The notes beneath the pieces are model-generated. The model searched no databases and had not been told where the DNA came from. It saw only the letters and a program-made list of their open reading frames with translations. Below, piece by piece: positions 8,419 through 19,330 of a DNA stretch of 64,000 bases. The stretch comes from Phycisphaeraceae bacterium (GTDB lineage: Bacteria; Planctomycetota; Phycisphaerae; Phycisphaerales; SM1A02): assembly GCA_019636735.1 (NCBI GenBank), contig JAHBWY010000006.1:1-64000 (forward strand), in the 5' to 3' direction. Both the position numbers and the translations under genes were made by a program. Numbering within the stretch: the first letter of the stretch is position 1; each line of letters starts with the position of its first letter.

Positions 8419-9636
8419 GTGAGCCGTCGTCGTCGTCGACCGCGTGCACTTCCGACGCCCGGGCTTCCGCCCGGGACGCTCTCGGTCGACCCCGAGGCGG
8501 GTCCCACGCGAATCCGCGCCTTTGGTTTTTCGCCCGAAGGCTTCGAGGAACTCCCCTCGGCGGACCGGGCCGCGCTGACCCGGCTTGCCGAGAAGTGGCC
8601 CATCATCTGGGTCGATGTCGAGGGCCTCGGGGATGCCGCAGCCCTGACCATGATCGCCGACCACTTCGGACTCCATCCGCTGGCGATGGAGGATGTCGTG
8701 GACACCTCGCAGCGCGCCAAGGTGGAACCCTATGGTGAGATCACCTTCATCGTCATGCCGATGCCGCGCAGCGGCGATGAGTTCAACACCGAGCAGCTCT
8801 CACTCTTTCTCGGTCGTCAATGGGTGGTGACCTTCCAGGAATCATCTCCCGGCGATTGCCTCGGCGGCATTCGGGACCGGATCCGATTCGGTCGCGGGCG
8901 GGTGCGGCGCAGTCCCGCGGCGTATCTCGCCTACGCGCTCATCGATGCCGTGATCGACGGGTACTTTCCCATCGTGGAGCAGCTCGGCGATCGGCTGGAT
9001 GCGCTCGAACACCGGGTGCTCGAACGCCCGGATCATCGCCAGATCGTTGACATGCGCGTCATCAAGCGACAGCTCGCGCGGCTTCGTCGAGCCATCTGGC
9101 CTATGCGAGATGCCGCGACGACCATGATCTCCCTCGACACGGTCTTCGCCCCGGAACTCCGCCTCTTCATCCGCGATGCTCACGACCATGTCGTGCGGCT
9201 CATGGACATCATCGAAACCGATCGTGCAATGGCCAGCGACCTGATCGAGATTCACCTGAGCGCCATCTCCGCCAGGCAGAGCGAGGTCAACAAGTTCCTG
9301 ACCATCATCGCGACCATCTTCCTGCCCCTGAGCTGGATCGCCGGCATCTACGGAATGAATTTCGAGTTCATGCCGGAGCTTCATTGGGCCTTCGGCTATC
9401 CGATGGCGCTCCTGATGATGGCGGCATTCGCCGCGGGGCTCCTCATCTACTTCTATCGCAAGGGCTGGCTCGCACCGAGCGGATTCGGGAGCCTCAAAGA
9501 GGAGCGACATGCCGATGGCCCCCGGGGCGCGCCGCCAAAGGAGGCATCCGCGCTTGGGGCTCCGACCGGAGGGGACCGACCTTCGCCTCCGCAGCATCCA
9601 GTCAGGGACGCGCCGCGAAATGCTCCGCTGGAGTGA
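8419..9636 (+). CDS. corA: CorA-type magnesium/cobalt channel
   Basis: The protein has 405 residues. It has a large cytoplasmic N-terminal domain, a long stalk helix and two C-terminal membrane helices at about 293-311 and 327-346. The selectivity signature Y-G-M-N lies at 311-314 at the end of the first helix, followed by F-E-F-M-P-E-L in the periplasmic loop. CorA forms a pentamer that conducts Mg2+ (and Co2+) into the cell. The start is GTG at 8419. An extra 50-residue polar, proline-rich tail follows the second helix, unlike canonical CorA, which ends a few residues after it. It is 54 bases downstream of the phosphodiesterase gene and may share its transcript. Confidence 0.94.
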   Translation: MSRRRRRPRALPTPGLPPGTLSVDPEAGPTRIRAFGFSPEGFEELPSADRAALTRLAEKWPIIWVDVEGLGDAAALTMIADHFGLHPLAMEDVVDTSQRAKVEPYGEITFIVMPMPRSGDEFNTEQLSLFLGRQWVVTFQESSPGDCLGGIRDRIRFGRGRVRRSPAAYLAYALIDAVIDGYFPIVEQLGDRLDALEHRVLERPDHRQIVDMRVIKRQLARLRRAIWPMRDAATTMISLDTVFAPELRLFIRDAHDHVVRLMDIIETDRAMASDLIEIHLSAISARQSEVNKFLTIIATIFLPLSWIAGIYGMNFEFMPELHWAFGYPMALLMMAAFAAGLLIYFYRKGWLAPSGFGSLKEERHADGPRGAPPKEASALGAPTGGDRPSPPQHPVRDAPRNAPLE

Positions 9637-9692
9637 CTGCGCCCCAACCTACCCTCACGAGTGACCGGCGGGTGCCGGACTCGCCCTGCGCC

Positions 9693-11114
9693 ATGCCCAG
9701 CCAACCACCTGCCGTTCGAACTCTGGCCGAGCTGCGCGCAAGCGGCTGGGTGTCCCGTCGGGTCAAGGATGAGCTTCGATCCAACTTCGAGCGAGCCCTC
9801 GCCATCGGAGAGGAGCTCTTCCCCGGCATCGTCGGTTACGACGACACGGTTCTGCCCGAGGTGGCCAACGCGATTCTCGCGGGTCACGACATGCTCTTCC
9901 TCGGCGAGAAGGGTCAGGCGAAGAGCCGGCTCATGCGGCTCCTTCCGCGCCTTCTTGATGAGTGGCTGCCCTATGTCGAGCTGCCCGAGTGTCCCGTTCA
10001 CGAGGATCCCACGCGACCTATCACTGCCATGGCGAAGCGCTTTCTCGCGGAGACGCCCGCGGAGAAGGTGCCGATCGCGTGGTGGCATCGAAGCGAGCGT
10101 TACGCCGAGCGCCTGGCACCGGGGACGCGCTTCGCCGATGTGATCGGGGAAATCGACCCTTCAAAGCTGGTTGCGGGTCGTTCGCTCGGCGCGGAAGAGG
10201 CGCTCCACTTCGGCCTGATTCCGCGCATGCATCGCGGCATCTTCGCCATGAACGAGCTGCCGGATCTGGATGACTCGGTCCAGGTCGGCCTCTTCAATGT
10301 GCTTGAAGAGCGCGATGTGCAGATTCGAGGCCACCCGGTTCGCTTCGATCTCGATGTGATGATCCTCTTCAGCGCAAATCCCGCCACCTACAACCGGTCG
10401 GGCAAGGTCATTCCGCAGCTCAAGGACCGGATCGGTTCAACCATCGTCACCCACTACCCGCGAGAGCGAAGCGACGGCATCAGGATCACGCGGCAGGAAG
10501 CGGGCGTTGATCTCGGTGGCGACTTCCCGGTGGTCGTGCCGCCTTTCATGGAGGAGATCATCGAGGCGATCAGCGTGGCGGCGCGGAGGAGCCCCCATGT
10601 CGATCAGGCGAGTGGCGTGAGCGCCCGCTTCAGTGCGGCCAACTGGCGCACGATGGTGGCGAGCGCCAGGCGTCGCGGCATTCAGCTCGGTGAGCGCCCC
10701 GCCGTGCCGCGCGTAAGCGATCTCGCCCACCTGCACGCTTCGGCGCTCGGCAAGCTCGAACTCGACCTCATGGGCACGCATCAGATGACAGAACGACAGA
10801 TCATCGATGCGATCGTGGCCGAGGCGATCGGCGTCGTCTTCACCGAGTACTGCGACGAACACGGGCTCGAGGAGATCGCCGACATCTTCGCGAAGGGCGT
10901 GCGGATCGAGGTCGGCGACCAGCTTCCCTCGCAGCACTATGCGGAGCGCTTGAGCCGCGTTCCTCCCGCGTGGGAGAAGGCCTTTGAGGTCAATGTCGCC
11001 GGCGATCCGGCCGTGCGAGCGAGCTGCGTCGAGTTCGTGCTCGCCGGGTTGCACGCGACCGACCGCATCTCCCGCTCGCAGTCGCACGGGCGCATCGTCT
11101 ACGAGGTCTCCTGA
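9693..11114 (+). CDS. MoxR/Mg-chelatase-like AAA+ ATPase
   Basis: The protein has 473 residues. Walker A is G-E-K-G-Q-A-K-S at 71-78. The Walker B region reads [11 protein letters not shown], with Asn186 where Asp is usual before the catalytic Glu187. Sensor 1 is F-S-A-N-P-A around N228. The C-terminal part is the helical lid plus an extra domain. AAA+ proteins of this kind work with VWA-domain partners as chaperones that insert metals or remodel complexes, and the next gene is such a partner, joined by a one-base TGATG overlap. The client is unknown. The ATG at 9693 was chosen because upstream sequence runs into corA in another frame. Confidence 0.88.
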   Translation: MPSQPPAVRTLAELRASGWVSRRVKDELRSNFERALAIGEELFPGIVGYDDTVLPEVANAILAGHDMLFLGEKGQAKSRLMRLLPRLLDEWLPYVELPECPVHEDPTRPITAMAKRFLAETPAEKVPIAWWHRSERYAERLAPGTRFADVIGEIDPSKLVAGRSLGAEEALHFGLIPRMHRGIFAMNELPDLDDSVQVGLFNVLEERDVQIRGHPVRFDLDVMILFSANPATYNRSGKVIPQLKDRIGSTIVTHYPRERSDGIRITRQEAGVDLGGDFPVVVPPFMEEIIEAISVAARRSPHVDQASGVSARFSAANWRTMVASARRRGIQLGERPAVPRVSDLAHLHASALGKLELDLMGTHQMTERQIIDAIVAEAIGVVFTEYCDEHGLEEIADIFAKGVRIEVGDQLPSQHYAERLSRVPPAWEKAFEVNVAGDPAVRASCVEFVLAGLHATDRISRSQSHGRIVYEVS

Positions 11115-12883
11115 TGTCGGAGCCGCCGCGCCAACCATCGCCGGCAAACCCCGACCCCGCTCGATCGACGCTCGGTGGTGTCATTCACGCGTACCTCGGA
11201 TACGACCCGGTCAACTTCCCTCCGCCGCGGAGTGCGCCGCCGGACATCGCCGGGGCCGCCTTCGAGCACATGCTTCACCATGGCTCGCTGCGCCGACTCA
11301 CTCCCGAAGAGCTCGCTCGAGCGGTGACGATCGATCCCTCGCAAATCAAGGGCTTCGGACCGAGCATCGAGTCGTTGCTGGCCTTGCTCGAAGAGCGCCG
11401 CGCGAAGATCCTGGCCACCTGGGAGAGCGACTCCGTGCGGCGCCGCGCCGATGAGGCCTTCCGCACCCTCGCGGCATCGATGACCCCACCACCCAAACTC
11501 GCTTCCCGCTTCGAACGAGAAGTCCGCGAAGGCCAGTTGCGCGACCTCGAGCGTCTCTGGTACGAGGTCGACGAGCAGTCACCCTTCGCGCGCCAGCTCG
11601 TCCACCTCGTGGAGCGACTGGGCGACCGCTTCCAGGTCGAGGCGCTCGCCTCCCGCTGGGTGTTCACAGGGCGAGCGCCGCTCTCGATCGAAGAGGCGCT
11701 GCGGCTCAAGGAGGAGCTTGAAACAATCGAGCGCCTCATCGAGCAACTTCGTGAAGCGCTCAAACACGCGAGGATCGCGCTCATCGACCTCGAGGCGCTT
11801 GAACAGTTCGCGCCACCTGAGGAGATCGAGGGGCTGCGCGACATTGAGCGCCGGGTGCAGGAGATGATCGAGCAACTGGCCCACGCCCAGGGCATCGAGC
11901 GCTCGGCGCAGGGCTGGTCGCTGACGCCGAGGGCGATGCGTCTCTACCAGACGCGTCTGCTTCAGGAGATCTTCAACGGCCTCTCAGCGGGCCGCAGCGG
12001 TCGCCATGAGGGTGTGCAGGCCCTCGAAGGCGAAGTCGAGCTGCCCACGACACGCCCATGGAACTTCGGCGACCCGCTGAGCGGGCTCGACGCGGCCGAG
12101 TCGATCACGAACGCGCTGCTGCGCCGCGCGGCCGACGCGGCGGGCGCCCCGGGGGCCGACGCATCGGAAGCGCCGCTGACCCTGACCCCCGAAGATCTCC
12201 GGATCTTCAAGAGCCGTCGGACTCCACGCTGCGCAACGGCGGTCATTCTCGACATGTCAGGATCCATGCGCTACGGAGGGCAATATGTCTCCTGCAAGCG
12301 GATGGCGCTTGCGCTCGACGGACTCATTCGTCGCGAGTACCCGGGCGACTCTCTCTTCTTCGTCGAGATGTACACGCTCGCGAAACCTGTCCGCAGCGCC
12401 GACCTCGCCTCCCTGATGCCCAAGCCGGTCTCGATCTCGCGGCCGGTCGTTCGGCTCCGCGCCGATCTCGCCGATCCGCGCCTCGGCGAGATGGATCTCC
12501 CCCTTCACTTCACGAACATCCAGCGGGCTCTTCAACTCTCCCGCCACTTCCTCGCGGCCCAACCAACCCCCAATCGTCAGATCATTCTGCTCACCGACGG
12601 CCTGCCCACGGCGCACATGGAGGGGTCGAACCTCTTCATGCTCTATCCCCCCGATCCTCGCACCGAAGCGGCCACGATGCGCGAAGCGCAGATGTGTCGG
12701 CGTGACGGAATCACGCTCAATGTGATGCTGCTGCCCTCGTGGTCGCAGGATGAAGATGATGTCGGCTTCGCCTATCGCATCGCCGAGTCGACGGGTGGCC
12801 GCGTCTTCTTCACCGGCGGGCGGGAGCTCGACCGCTTCGTGGTTTGGGACTACCTGACGCGTCGGCGTACCATCATCGGATGA
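11114..12883 (+). CDS. VWA-domain protein, partner of the MoxR-like ATPase
   Basis: The 589-residue protein has a helical N-terminal half with a predicted coiled coil (about 195-260) and a C-terminal von Willebrand A domain. The metal-ion-dependent adhesion site starts with D380-M-S-G-S-M385 and continues with a later T-D-G-L-P-T segment. VWA proteins paired with MoxR-type AAA+ ATPases form chelatase-like machines (for example RavA-ViaA and BchI-BchD), and the overlap with the ATPase gene argues they form one complex. No signal peptide is present, so it acts in the cytoplasm. Its stop overlaps the DUF748 gene in an ATGA junction, which ties a membrane or periplasmic protein to the pair. Confidence 0.87.
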   Translation: MSEPPRQPSPANPDPARSTLGGVIHAYLGYDPVNFPPPRSAPPDIAGAAFEHMLHHGSLRRLTPEELARAVTIDPSQIKGFGPSIESLLALLEERRAKILATWESDSVRRRADEAFRTLAASMTPPPKLASRFEREVREGQLRDLERLWYEVDEQSPFARQLVHLVERLGDRFQVEALASRWVFTGRAPLSIEEALRLKEELETIERLIEQLREALKHARIALIDLEALEQFAPPEEIEGLRDIERRVQEMIEQLAHAQGIERSAQGWSLTPRAMRLYQTRLLQEIFNGLSAGRSGRHEGVQALEGEVELPTTRPWNFGDPLSGLDAAESITNALLRRAADAAGAPGADASEAPLTLTPEDLRIFKSRRTPRCATAVILDMSGSMRYGGQYVSCKRMALALDGLIRREYPGDSLFFVEMYTLAKPVRSADLASLMPKPVSISRPVVRLRADLADPRLGEMDLPLHFTNIQRALQLSRHFLAAQPTPNRQIILLTDGLPTAHMEGSNLFMLYPPDPRTEAATMREAQMCRRDGITLNVMLLPSWSQDEDDVGFAYRIAESTGGRVFFTGGRELDRFVVWDYLTRRRTIIG

Positions 12884-15800
12884 ACTCCGCGGAAGCGAGG
12901 GGTGCACCACAAGTCACCGGCAGGCGAAGGCGCCGGCTCCGATGGCTCATCGTTGCGCTTGTGGCGTTCATGGTCATCTATCTTCCCGGCGGCTTCCTCG
13001 GCGTCCCCTGGGCGGCGAATCGCTGGGTCCTGCCCGCGATCAATGGAGCGATTCCGGGCACGCTCGAAGTGGCGGAGATTGCCTTCAATCCGCTGAGCCT
13101 GACGCTCAACCTTGGCCGCGGACGCCTCACCTCACCCGAGGGCACGACGCTTCTTGAGTTCGACGCACTTCGCTGCGGAGTCTCCCCCATCTGGAGTGTG
13201 CTCACGGCAAGCTGGTGCGTGCGCGAGCTGATCATCGAGCGCCCCTCTCTCTCGGTGGTGATCGATGAGGAAGGTGATGTCGATCTTCTGCGGGCGCTCG
13301 TGACTCCCGGAGCGGCGACCTCCGCTGAGCCGAAGCCGCTGATCTCGAGGATTCCCCACCTGCGCATCGCGCGCGGCGAAGTCCGCGCAGCGTCGGCCCG
13401 CTTCACCGATCGCTCGCGAGGCGAAGTGTTCGAGGCGTCATGGTCGGACATCAACTTCGATTTCGGCTCGCTCGACCTCCGACCTCACCGACGAAGCGGC
13501 CACCTTCTGACGGCGAGATCAACCAACGGGGCCACCGCGCGCTGGGAGGGCTCATTCACGGTCGATCCACCGACGGCGCGCGGCGAAGTGACGATCGAGG
13601 GTTTCCCGATCGCGCCGCTCATGCCCTACCTCGCCCGTGCCACCTCGGCAACGATCGTCGACGGACTTTTGAACGCTCGCCTGCGCTACGAAGCGGCTCC
13701 CACCGATCGCCCCGCCGTGCTTCGCGCGTCCATTCCCATGGCCACACTCGAGCGGCTCCGGATCCTCGATGGCCGGGACCTGCTCATCGAGTCACCTCGC
13801 CTGACCCTGACCGACGCCGATCTGGATCTTGTCGCTCGCACCGCAAACATCCGCTCGCTCCGCCTCTTGAACTCAACGCTCCACCTGGTTCGCGCCGAGG
13901 ATGGCCGACCGGCCATTCTCCGACTCTTCCCGTGGGCCGATCGGGAGGGGCTTGCAGCCCTCGAGGAAATGCACGGACGCGACGACGATCAAGGTGCCGA
14001 CCTCACCGAATTCCCGGTCGAACGCGTCGCCGCCGCGGTGAACGCGATTGTGCGCGGCGCGACCGGAGAGTGGACCATCGATCTCAAGAGTCTTGCTCTG
14101 CACGATCAGGTGGTCTCCTACATCGATCGCTCCCCACGACGGGTCGTCGAGACGACGCTGCGCCGCGCTCGACTTGACGCAGGGCCGATTCGAAGCGCGC
14201 AGGAGTTGGCGGCACCGTTCTTTCTTGAAGGCGTGCTGGGGACGAACGGCGCGCTCCGTCTCGAAGGAATGCTTCGCCCGCTGAGCGCCAAGGTCGAGGT
14301 GCAGGTCGATGCCGATGAGATCGACCTCACACCTTTCGCCCCCTATCTGCCGCCGCAATTCCTTCAGGATCTGCCCCCCACGGAACTCACCGATGGTGTC
14401 GCCCGAGTGGCGGGCCGCGTCGTGGCGAGCGTTGATCTGGCCGCCGACACCATTTCCGTTGACTGGCGCGGAGCGGCGCTGTTGCGCCAGCTTGAGTTGA
14501 GTTTCGCCGAGCGTCAACCCCTGCTGGCGCTCCAGGCGATCGCAGCCGATGGACACATCACCGCACTACTGCAAGGGGATGAGTCGGTGAACGCGTCGTG
14601 GGATGGCGAGGCCCATCTGGAGGGCCTCTCACTCGGCGTGCCCCTGCCCGACCTGAAGGCGGAGACCTCGCTTGAAGGGGCCACCGCCAAGGGCCAGGCG
14701 TCGATTCACCTCGTCAATCAAGTTCGATCCGAGGCGGCTTGGAGTGGAGCATTCAGCACCAAAGCGCTTGCCGCCCGAGCCGAGCGCAGCGATCTCAACG
14801 CGGCCGCACAGCTTGCAACCTTCAAGTGGGATGGCGCCCTTCGCGTGGTCGCCGGTGAAGGCGAGAGCGATCCGCTCCGAGTCACCTCCGAAGGGTTGAT
14901 TCATGCGACCGCTGCCGCCGGAACCGTGCGGCAGGATGGCGGCGATCGCTCGGCCACCATGAGTTCCTTCAAGCTCGACGGGAACAGCACGCTCCGCCGC
15001 GTCACGGACGGCAGTGCGCACCTCGAGTGGATCGGCCGATTCGACTTCGAGCAGGTCTCCGCGGAAACGCCGCTCGCGCCCGCCGGAGTCGCCCGGGTCG
15101 AGTGTGGCGCCCTTCGCTATGCCGGGGTCGTGATGGCCTCGTCCTCTCCCGATGGAACTGCGAGCGCGCGAAGCGAGGGTGCGCTGACCGCGGTTCGCGC
15201 CCAGGCGAGCGCCGAGGGAACCGAGTTTGGCGCACTCACGGCGGGCGCCGAGGAGCTCACCTATGCCGGTGTTGCCGCGATCGAGCGCGGCGCTGCGGTC
15301 GATGCCCTGCGCGAGCGTTCAACTTCGGATGCCCCCGGCGCTCAGGCCACGCGCGCTCTGCCATCGAGAGGTTCAAGCGCCGCGCCATCGGCCGAGCCCA
15401 TGCCGTTGCTCGTCGCCGCCGGTGAAGTCACGGGCCGCGAACTCGCCCTTGCAGCCCCGCGCTTCGACGACGCGCAAGTGTCGATCGGCCATCTGCGGGC
15501 GAGCCACATCGATCTCGTCTCGATCGGACCTCGTGTCGAAGTGGGCGAAGTGGTCATCACGCGCGCTCGCGCGGAGTTGGCTCGTGCACTCATCGGTCCA
15601 ATGGCCGAGGGTGAGTCGAGCGCGACCGATGAGCGCAGCGCTCCTTCGATCGCCGACGACCGCACGCGTGCACCTGAACCCACTGCACCGGCCACGACGA
15701 CCTTCGAGCACGGCCTCGACACCTCGTCGCTGCCCGAGGTCCTGATCCGTCGTCTCGAACTTGCCGACGCTTTCCTTCGCCTTGTTGACCTCTCGACCTC

Positions 15801-16881
15801 ACCCGCCGCCACGCTTCTCGTGAGCGAGGTGAATGCCGAGATCGATGGCCTCGGCACACGAGCCGCTGAGCCAGCCGAACTCACCATGACGGGCCTCGTT
15901 CAGGAAGCAGGCCGCTTCGACCTTCGGGGAACTCTCGATCCCGTTGATCCCACGCGCCAGACCGACATTCAGTTCACACTGTCGAGCCTCCCCCTCAAAC
16001 CCTACGACCCCTACGCCAATCGCTTTGTAGGACATGAGATCGACTCAGGTCGACTGGCAGTGCAAATGCCGGTCTCGATCCACGAGGCGCAGCTTCGCGG
16101 CACGCTCGACGCCACGCTTGATCGCTTCTTCCTCGGTCGCAGCGTGCCGAGTCCCGAGGCGATCAATCTTCCCGTGAAGCTCGGCCTCGATCTCCTTCGG
16201 GATGGTGACCAGCGCATCGCCGTCAGTGTTCCCTTCGAGGGCGACCTTCGGGATCCGTCATTCAGACTTGGCGGAGTGATCTGGCAGGCCATCGTGAATC
16301 TCATCCTTCGCGCGACCACGGCGCCATTCACCCTGCTTGCCGCGCTGGTCGGCGCCGGGGACCGCGATCTCTCGATGGTGCTCTTTGAGCCGGGCTCGTC
16401 GGAACTCACCTCGGAGCGCAGCGCCGACATCGACATGCTGGCCAAGGCGCTCAACGAAAGGCCGGCGCTCTCCCTGCGCGTTGTCGGCATCACCGGCGCT
16501 TCCGCGGACGAAGGGGCCCTTCGTGCGGCGGGTCTCGATGACCGCCTTCGCGCCGCAGCGGGTCGTGAGACTTCGGGGCCCATCCAGGGTGAGGCCCGTC
16601 GTTCGGCGATCTCCCGCGCGTATGCGCTTCTGCCTGCGGAAGTGCGCACCGCCGTCGAAGCGAAGTCGGGCTCGCGGCCGCCGGTCGAAGCGATGGAGCG
16701 GGCGCTCCTCGACTCCATCGAGATTGATGACCAGGCGTGGCAGGCGATCGCCCGAGCGCGGGCGGAGGCCGTGGCCCGGGAACTCATCACGGTGAACGGA
16801 ATATCGGAGGAGCGGATCACCGTCGATGTCGAGGCGGGTGACGCCGAGGGCCCGCCCCGCGTCGCCTTCGAGATCCGGTAG
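12880..16881 (+). CDS. giant DUF748/AsmA-like envelope protein
   Basis: This 1333-residue protein has a basic N-terminus, one membrane helix (about 23-45) and a very long outside region. The first 100 residues after the helix (W-V-L-P-A-I-N-G, then F-N-P-L-S-L-T-L) match the DUF748 start, which is AsmA/TamB-like. Such proteins form long beta-grooves proposed to carry phospholipids between membranes. The centre is repetitive, Ala/Glu-rich beta sequence with acidic low-complexity linkers near 830-960. The C-terminus returns to the DUF748 pattern with an L-F-E-P-G-S-S-E-L-T segment, then a short OmpA-like helix-strand region. It overlaps the VWA gene (ATGA), so ATPase, VWA and lipid-transfer-like protein are probably made together. 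Confidence 0.78.
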   Translation: MNSAEARGAPQVTGRRRRRLRWLIVALVAFMVIYLPGGFLGVPWAANRWVLPAINGAIPGTLEVAEIAFNPLSLTLNLGRGRLTSPEGTTLLEFDALRCGVSPIWSVLTASWCVRELIIERPSLSVVIDEEGDVDLLRALVTPGAATSAEPKPLISRIPHLRIARGEVRAASARFTDRSRGEVFEASWSDINFDFGSLDLRPHRRSGHLLTARSTNGATARWEGSFTVDPPTARGEVTIEGFPIAPLMPYLARATSATIVDGLLNARLRYEAAPTDRPAVLRASIPMATLERLRILDGRDLLIESPRLTLTDADLDLVARTANIRSLRLLNSTLHLVRAEDGRPAILRLFPWADREGLAALEEMHGRDDDQGADLTEFPVERVAAAVNAIVRGATGEWTIDLKSLALHDQVVSYIDRSPRRVVETTLRRARLDAGPIRSAQELAAPFFLEGVLGTNGALRLEGMLRPLSAKVEVQVDADEIDLTPFAPYLPPQFLQDLPPTELTDGVARVAGRVVASVDLAADTISVDWRGAALLRQLELSFAERQPLLALQAIAADGHITALLQGDESVNASWDGEAHLEGLSLGVPLPDLKAETSLEGATAKGQASIHLVNQVRSEAAWSGAFSTKALAARAERSDLNAAAQLATFKWDGALRVVAGEGESDPLRVTSEGLIHATAAAGTVRQDGGDRSATMSSFKLDGNSTLRRVTDGSAHLEWIGRFDFEQVSAETPLAPAGVARVECGALRYAGVVMASSSPDGTASARSEGALTAVRAQASAEGTEFGALTAGAEELTYAGVAAIERGAAVDALRERSTSDAPGAQATRALPSRGSSAAPSAEPMPLLVAAGEVTGRELALAAPRFDDAQVSIGHLRASHIDLVSIGPRVEVGEVVITRARAELARALIGPMAEGESSATDERSAPSIADDRTRAPEPTAPATTTFEHGLDTSSLPEVLIRRLELADAFLRLVDLSTSPAATLLVSEVNAEIDGLGTRAAEPAELTMTGLVQEAGRFDLRGTLDPVDPTRQTDIQFTLSSLPLKPYDPYANRFVGHEIDSGRLAVQMPVSIHEAQLRGTLDATLDRFFLGRSVPSPEAINLPVKLGLDLLRDGDQRIAVSVPFEGDLRDPSFRLGGVIWQAIVNLILRATTAPFTLLAALVGAGDRDLSMVLFEPGSSELTSERSADIDMLAKALNERPALSLRVVGITGASADEGALRAAGLDDRLRAAAGRETSGPIQGEARRSAISRAYALLPAEVRTAVEAKSGSRPPVEAMERALLDSIEIDDQAWQAIARARAEAVARELITVNGISEERITVDVEAGDAEGPPRVAFEIR

Positions 16882-16979
16882 CCCCCGCCATCGTCGATCC
16901 GTGGCAATCACAGCGAAAGCACGCAATTCATCGGCCCCGCCAGCCGATCCGCCTCCTCTACACTCAACCGTTTGATTCG

Positions 16980-17002
16980 GCCTGGAACACGACGTTCCAG
17001 GC
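16980..17002. promoter_or_regulatory. perfect 9-bp inverted repeat upstream of glnN
   Basis: GCCTGGAAC and GTTCCAGGC flank a five-base spacer (ACGAC). The dyad lies about 70 bases before the chosen glnN start, at a place suited to a repressor/activator site or an mRNA hairpin. No T-tract follows, which argues against a terminator for the preceding gene. Confidence 0.5.
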
Positions 17003-17073
17003 ACCGCCGCTCGCACGCCTCCGACACCACCCCCATGACCATCCCTCGGCCAAACTCCAAGGACTCCGCCGCC

Positions 17074-19224
17074 ATGACCTCCCCGCGTCTCACGCCCTCC
17101 GGCGCCCCCGTGCGCGGCAGTGACATCTTCGGCCAGCTCACCTTCAGCGGCGACACGATGCTGAAGCGTCTTCCCGGCGATGTCTATCAGAAGCTTCAGA
17201 AGACGATCAATGAAGGTTCTCCGCTCGACCCCGCCATTGCCAACACCGTCGCCGTGGCGATGAAGGATTGGGCCATCGAGCATGGCGCGACCCACTACTG
17301 CCACTGGTTCCAGCCGCTCACGGGCATGACTGCCGAGAAGCACGACGCGTTCCTCTCACCGCTGCCCGATGGTGGCGCGATCGAGACGCTCTCCGGCAAT
17401 CAGCTCATTCAAGGTGAGCCCGACGCATCGAGCTTCCCCTCGGGCGGCATTCGAGACACCTACGAAGCCCGCGGCTACACGATCTGGGATGCGACCAGTC
17501 CCGCCTTCCTTCTTCGGAACCCCAGCGGTGTCGTGACGCTCTGCATTCCCACGGTCTTCGTGAGCTGGACCGGCGATGCGCTCGACAAGAAGACTCCGCT
17601 GCTGCGCTCGATCGACGCCGTGAGTTCGCAGGCGATGCGCATTCTGCGGCTCTTCAACGCCGACGCCGGAGTAACCCGTGTCATCACCACGCTCGGCTGC
17701 GAGCAGGAGTACTTCCTCGTCGACCGATCGCTCTTTGAGAAGCGCCTCGACCTCGTCATCACGGGCCGCACGCTCATGGGTGCCACGGCACCGAAGGGCC
17801 ATCAGCTCGACGACCACTACTTCGGCTTCATCGCCGATCGTGTCATCGCCTTCATGGCCGATGTCGAAGCTCGGCTCTTCGAACTTGGCGTGCCCGTCAA
17901 GACCCGTCACAACGAGGTGGCGCCGGGCCAGTACGAGATCGCCCCCATGTTCGAGAACGCGAACATCGCGGTCGACCACCAGATGCTGACCATGCATGTC
18001 CTCCGCATGACGGCCCGCGAGCATGGCTTCTTCTGCGCCATGCATGAGAAGCCCTTCGCCGGCATCAACGGCTCGGGCAAGCACAACAACTGGTCGCTCT
18101 CAACGAGCACCGGCGTGAACCTGCTCGACCCGCGGGACGAGACGCACTCGAACATGCAGTTCCTCGTCTTCCTCTGCGCGGTGATCCGCGCGGTGGATGT
18201 CTACGCCGACCTGCTCCGCGCGTCGATCGCGAGTGCGGCCAACGATCACCGTCTCGGCGCGAATGAGGCACCGCCTGCCATCATGTCCATCTACCTCGGT
18301 TCGATGCTGACGGACATCCTCGACCAGCTCGAGAATGGCAGCGCGCGGAAGACGCTCAAGGGTGGCACGCTCGATCTCGGCGCCCACACGCTCCCTCATC
18401 TGCCGCGCCACACCAGCGATCGCAACCGCACCTCGCCCTTCGCCTTCACCGGCAACAAGTTCGAGTTCCGCGCTGTCGGCTCAAGCGCCAGCGTCGGCTG
18501 GCCGAACACGGTCCTCAACACGATCGTCGCCGAGAGCCTTGATGTGCTCGCCACCGAGCTTGAGAAGAAGGCGGGACGCAACTCCACTCCGGCCAAGCTC
18601 GAAGCTGCCGTCCGCGCGGTCCTCAAGGAAGTCGTCAAGAAGCACCGGCGCGTCTGCTTCGATGGCGATGGCTACAGCGAGGCGTGGCACAGGGAAGCGG
18701 AGAAGCGCGGCCTGCCGAATCTCCGCAGCACTGCCGACGCCCTGCCGGTCTTCGGCTCGAAGAAGGCGATCGACCTCTTCACGAAGTACGGCGTGCTCAC
18801 CAAGCGCGAGCTGGCGGCGCGACACGATGTGCTCATGGAGTTCTATGTCACCGTCGTCGGCATCGAGGCGCGCACCATGGCCCGCATGGTTCGGGGCCAG
18901 ATCCTCCCTGCGGCGCTTCGCGCTCAGACGGAGCTCGCCGATGCCCTCGCCGCCGCGGAAGGTGCCGAGATCGACGCCGAGGACACCCGCCGCGAACTCC
19001 TCTCGCTCGCATCGACCATCACATCGCTGCGGAACGCCTGCTCTCAACTGGAGAAGGCCGAAGCGCACGATGACGATGACACCGCTCGGCACATGCGCCA
19101 TGTGCATGAGAAGGTCGTCCCCGTGATGGCCGAAGTTCGGCGTCTCTGCGACGAACTGGAGCGAGTGGTTCCAGCGGATCTCTGGCCCCTGCCGACCTAC
19201 GCCGAAATGCTGCTCATGCGGTGA
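17074..19224 (+). CDS. glnN: glutamine synthetase type III
   Basis: The protein has 716 residues from ATG 17074, the large size typical of GSIII (about 700-730), against 450-470 for GSI. It joins ammonia to glutamate with ATP in the cytoplasm. Visible family features include [11 protein letters not shown] near the start, L-G-C-E-Q-E-Y-F for metal-binding glutamates, [11 protein letters not shown], and [12 protein letters not shown] with the glycine loop. The C-terminal quarter is helical. An alternative ATG at 17035 adds 13 residues; the later one has AAGGA ten bases upstream. The nearby dyad suggests control, perhaps by nitrogen. Confidence 0.95.
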   Translation: MTSPRLTPSGAPVRGSDIFGQLTFSGDTMLKRLPGDVYQKLQKTINEGSPLDPAIANTVAVAMKDWAIEHGATHYCHWFQPLTGMTAEKHDAFLSPLPDGGAIETLSGNQLIQGEPDASSFPSGGIRDTYEARGYTIWDATSPAFLLRNPSGVVTLCIPTVFVSWTGDALDKKTPLLRSIDAVSSQAMRILRLFNADAGVTRVITTLGCEQEYFLVDRSLFEKRLDLVITGRTLMGATAPKGHQLDDHYFGFIADRVIAFMADVEARLFELGVPVKTRHNEVAPGQYEIAPMFENANIAVDHQMLTMHVLRMTAREHGFFCAMHEKPFAGINGSGKHNNWSLSTSTGVNLLDPRDETHSNMQFLVFLCAVIRAVDVYADLLRASIASAANDHRLGANEAPPAIMSIYLGSMLTDILDQLENGSARKTLKGGTLDLGAHTLPHLPRHTSDRNRTSPFAFTGNKFEFRAVGSSASVGWPNTVLNTIVAESLDVLATELEKKAGRNSTPAKLEAAVRAVLKEVVKKHRRVCFDGDGYSEAWHREAEKRGLPNLRSTADALPVFGSKKAIDLFTKYGVLTKRELAARHDVLMEFYVTVVGIEARTMARMVRGQILPAALRAQTELADALAAAEGAEIDAEDTRRELLSLASTITSLRNACSQLEKAEAHDDDDTARHMRHVHEKVVPVMAEVRRLCDELERVVPADLWPLPTYAEMLLMR

Positions 19225-19247
19225 TCGGAGTCGGCTCGGCCGATCGC

Positions 19248-19280
19248 TATACTCGTTTCCCCGTCGAAGTGGCTTCGACG
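19248..19280 (+). promoter_or_regulatory. possible -10 box and leader hairpin of tig
   Basis: TATACT at 19248-19253 is a good -10 match, but no convincing -35 is seen 16-18 bases upstream. Right after it, CGTCGAAG and CTTCGACG (19262-19280) form a perfect 8-bp stem with a 3-base loop, and GGCGCC repeats at 19284 and 19294 can form a second stem. If the promoter is real, the tig mRNA begins inside or just before the first hairpin. Confidence 0.35.
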
Positions 19281-19330
19281 CCGGGCGCCCTGTGGCGCCG
19301 CCATTCACCCACCAACGGATCGACTTTCTC

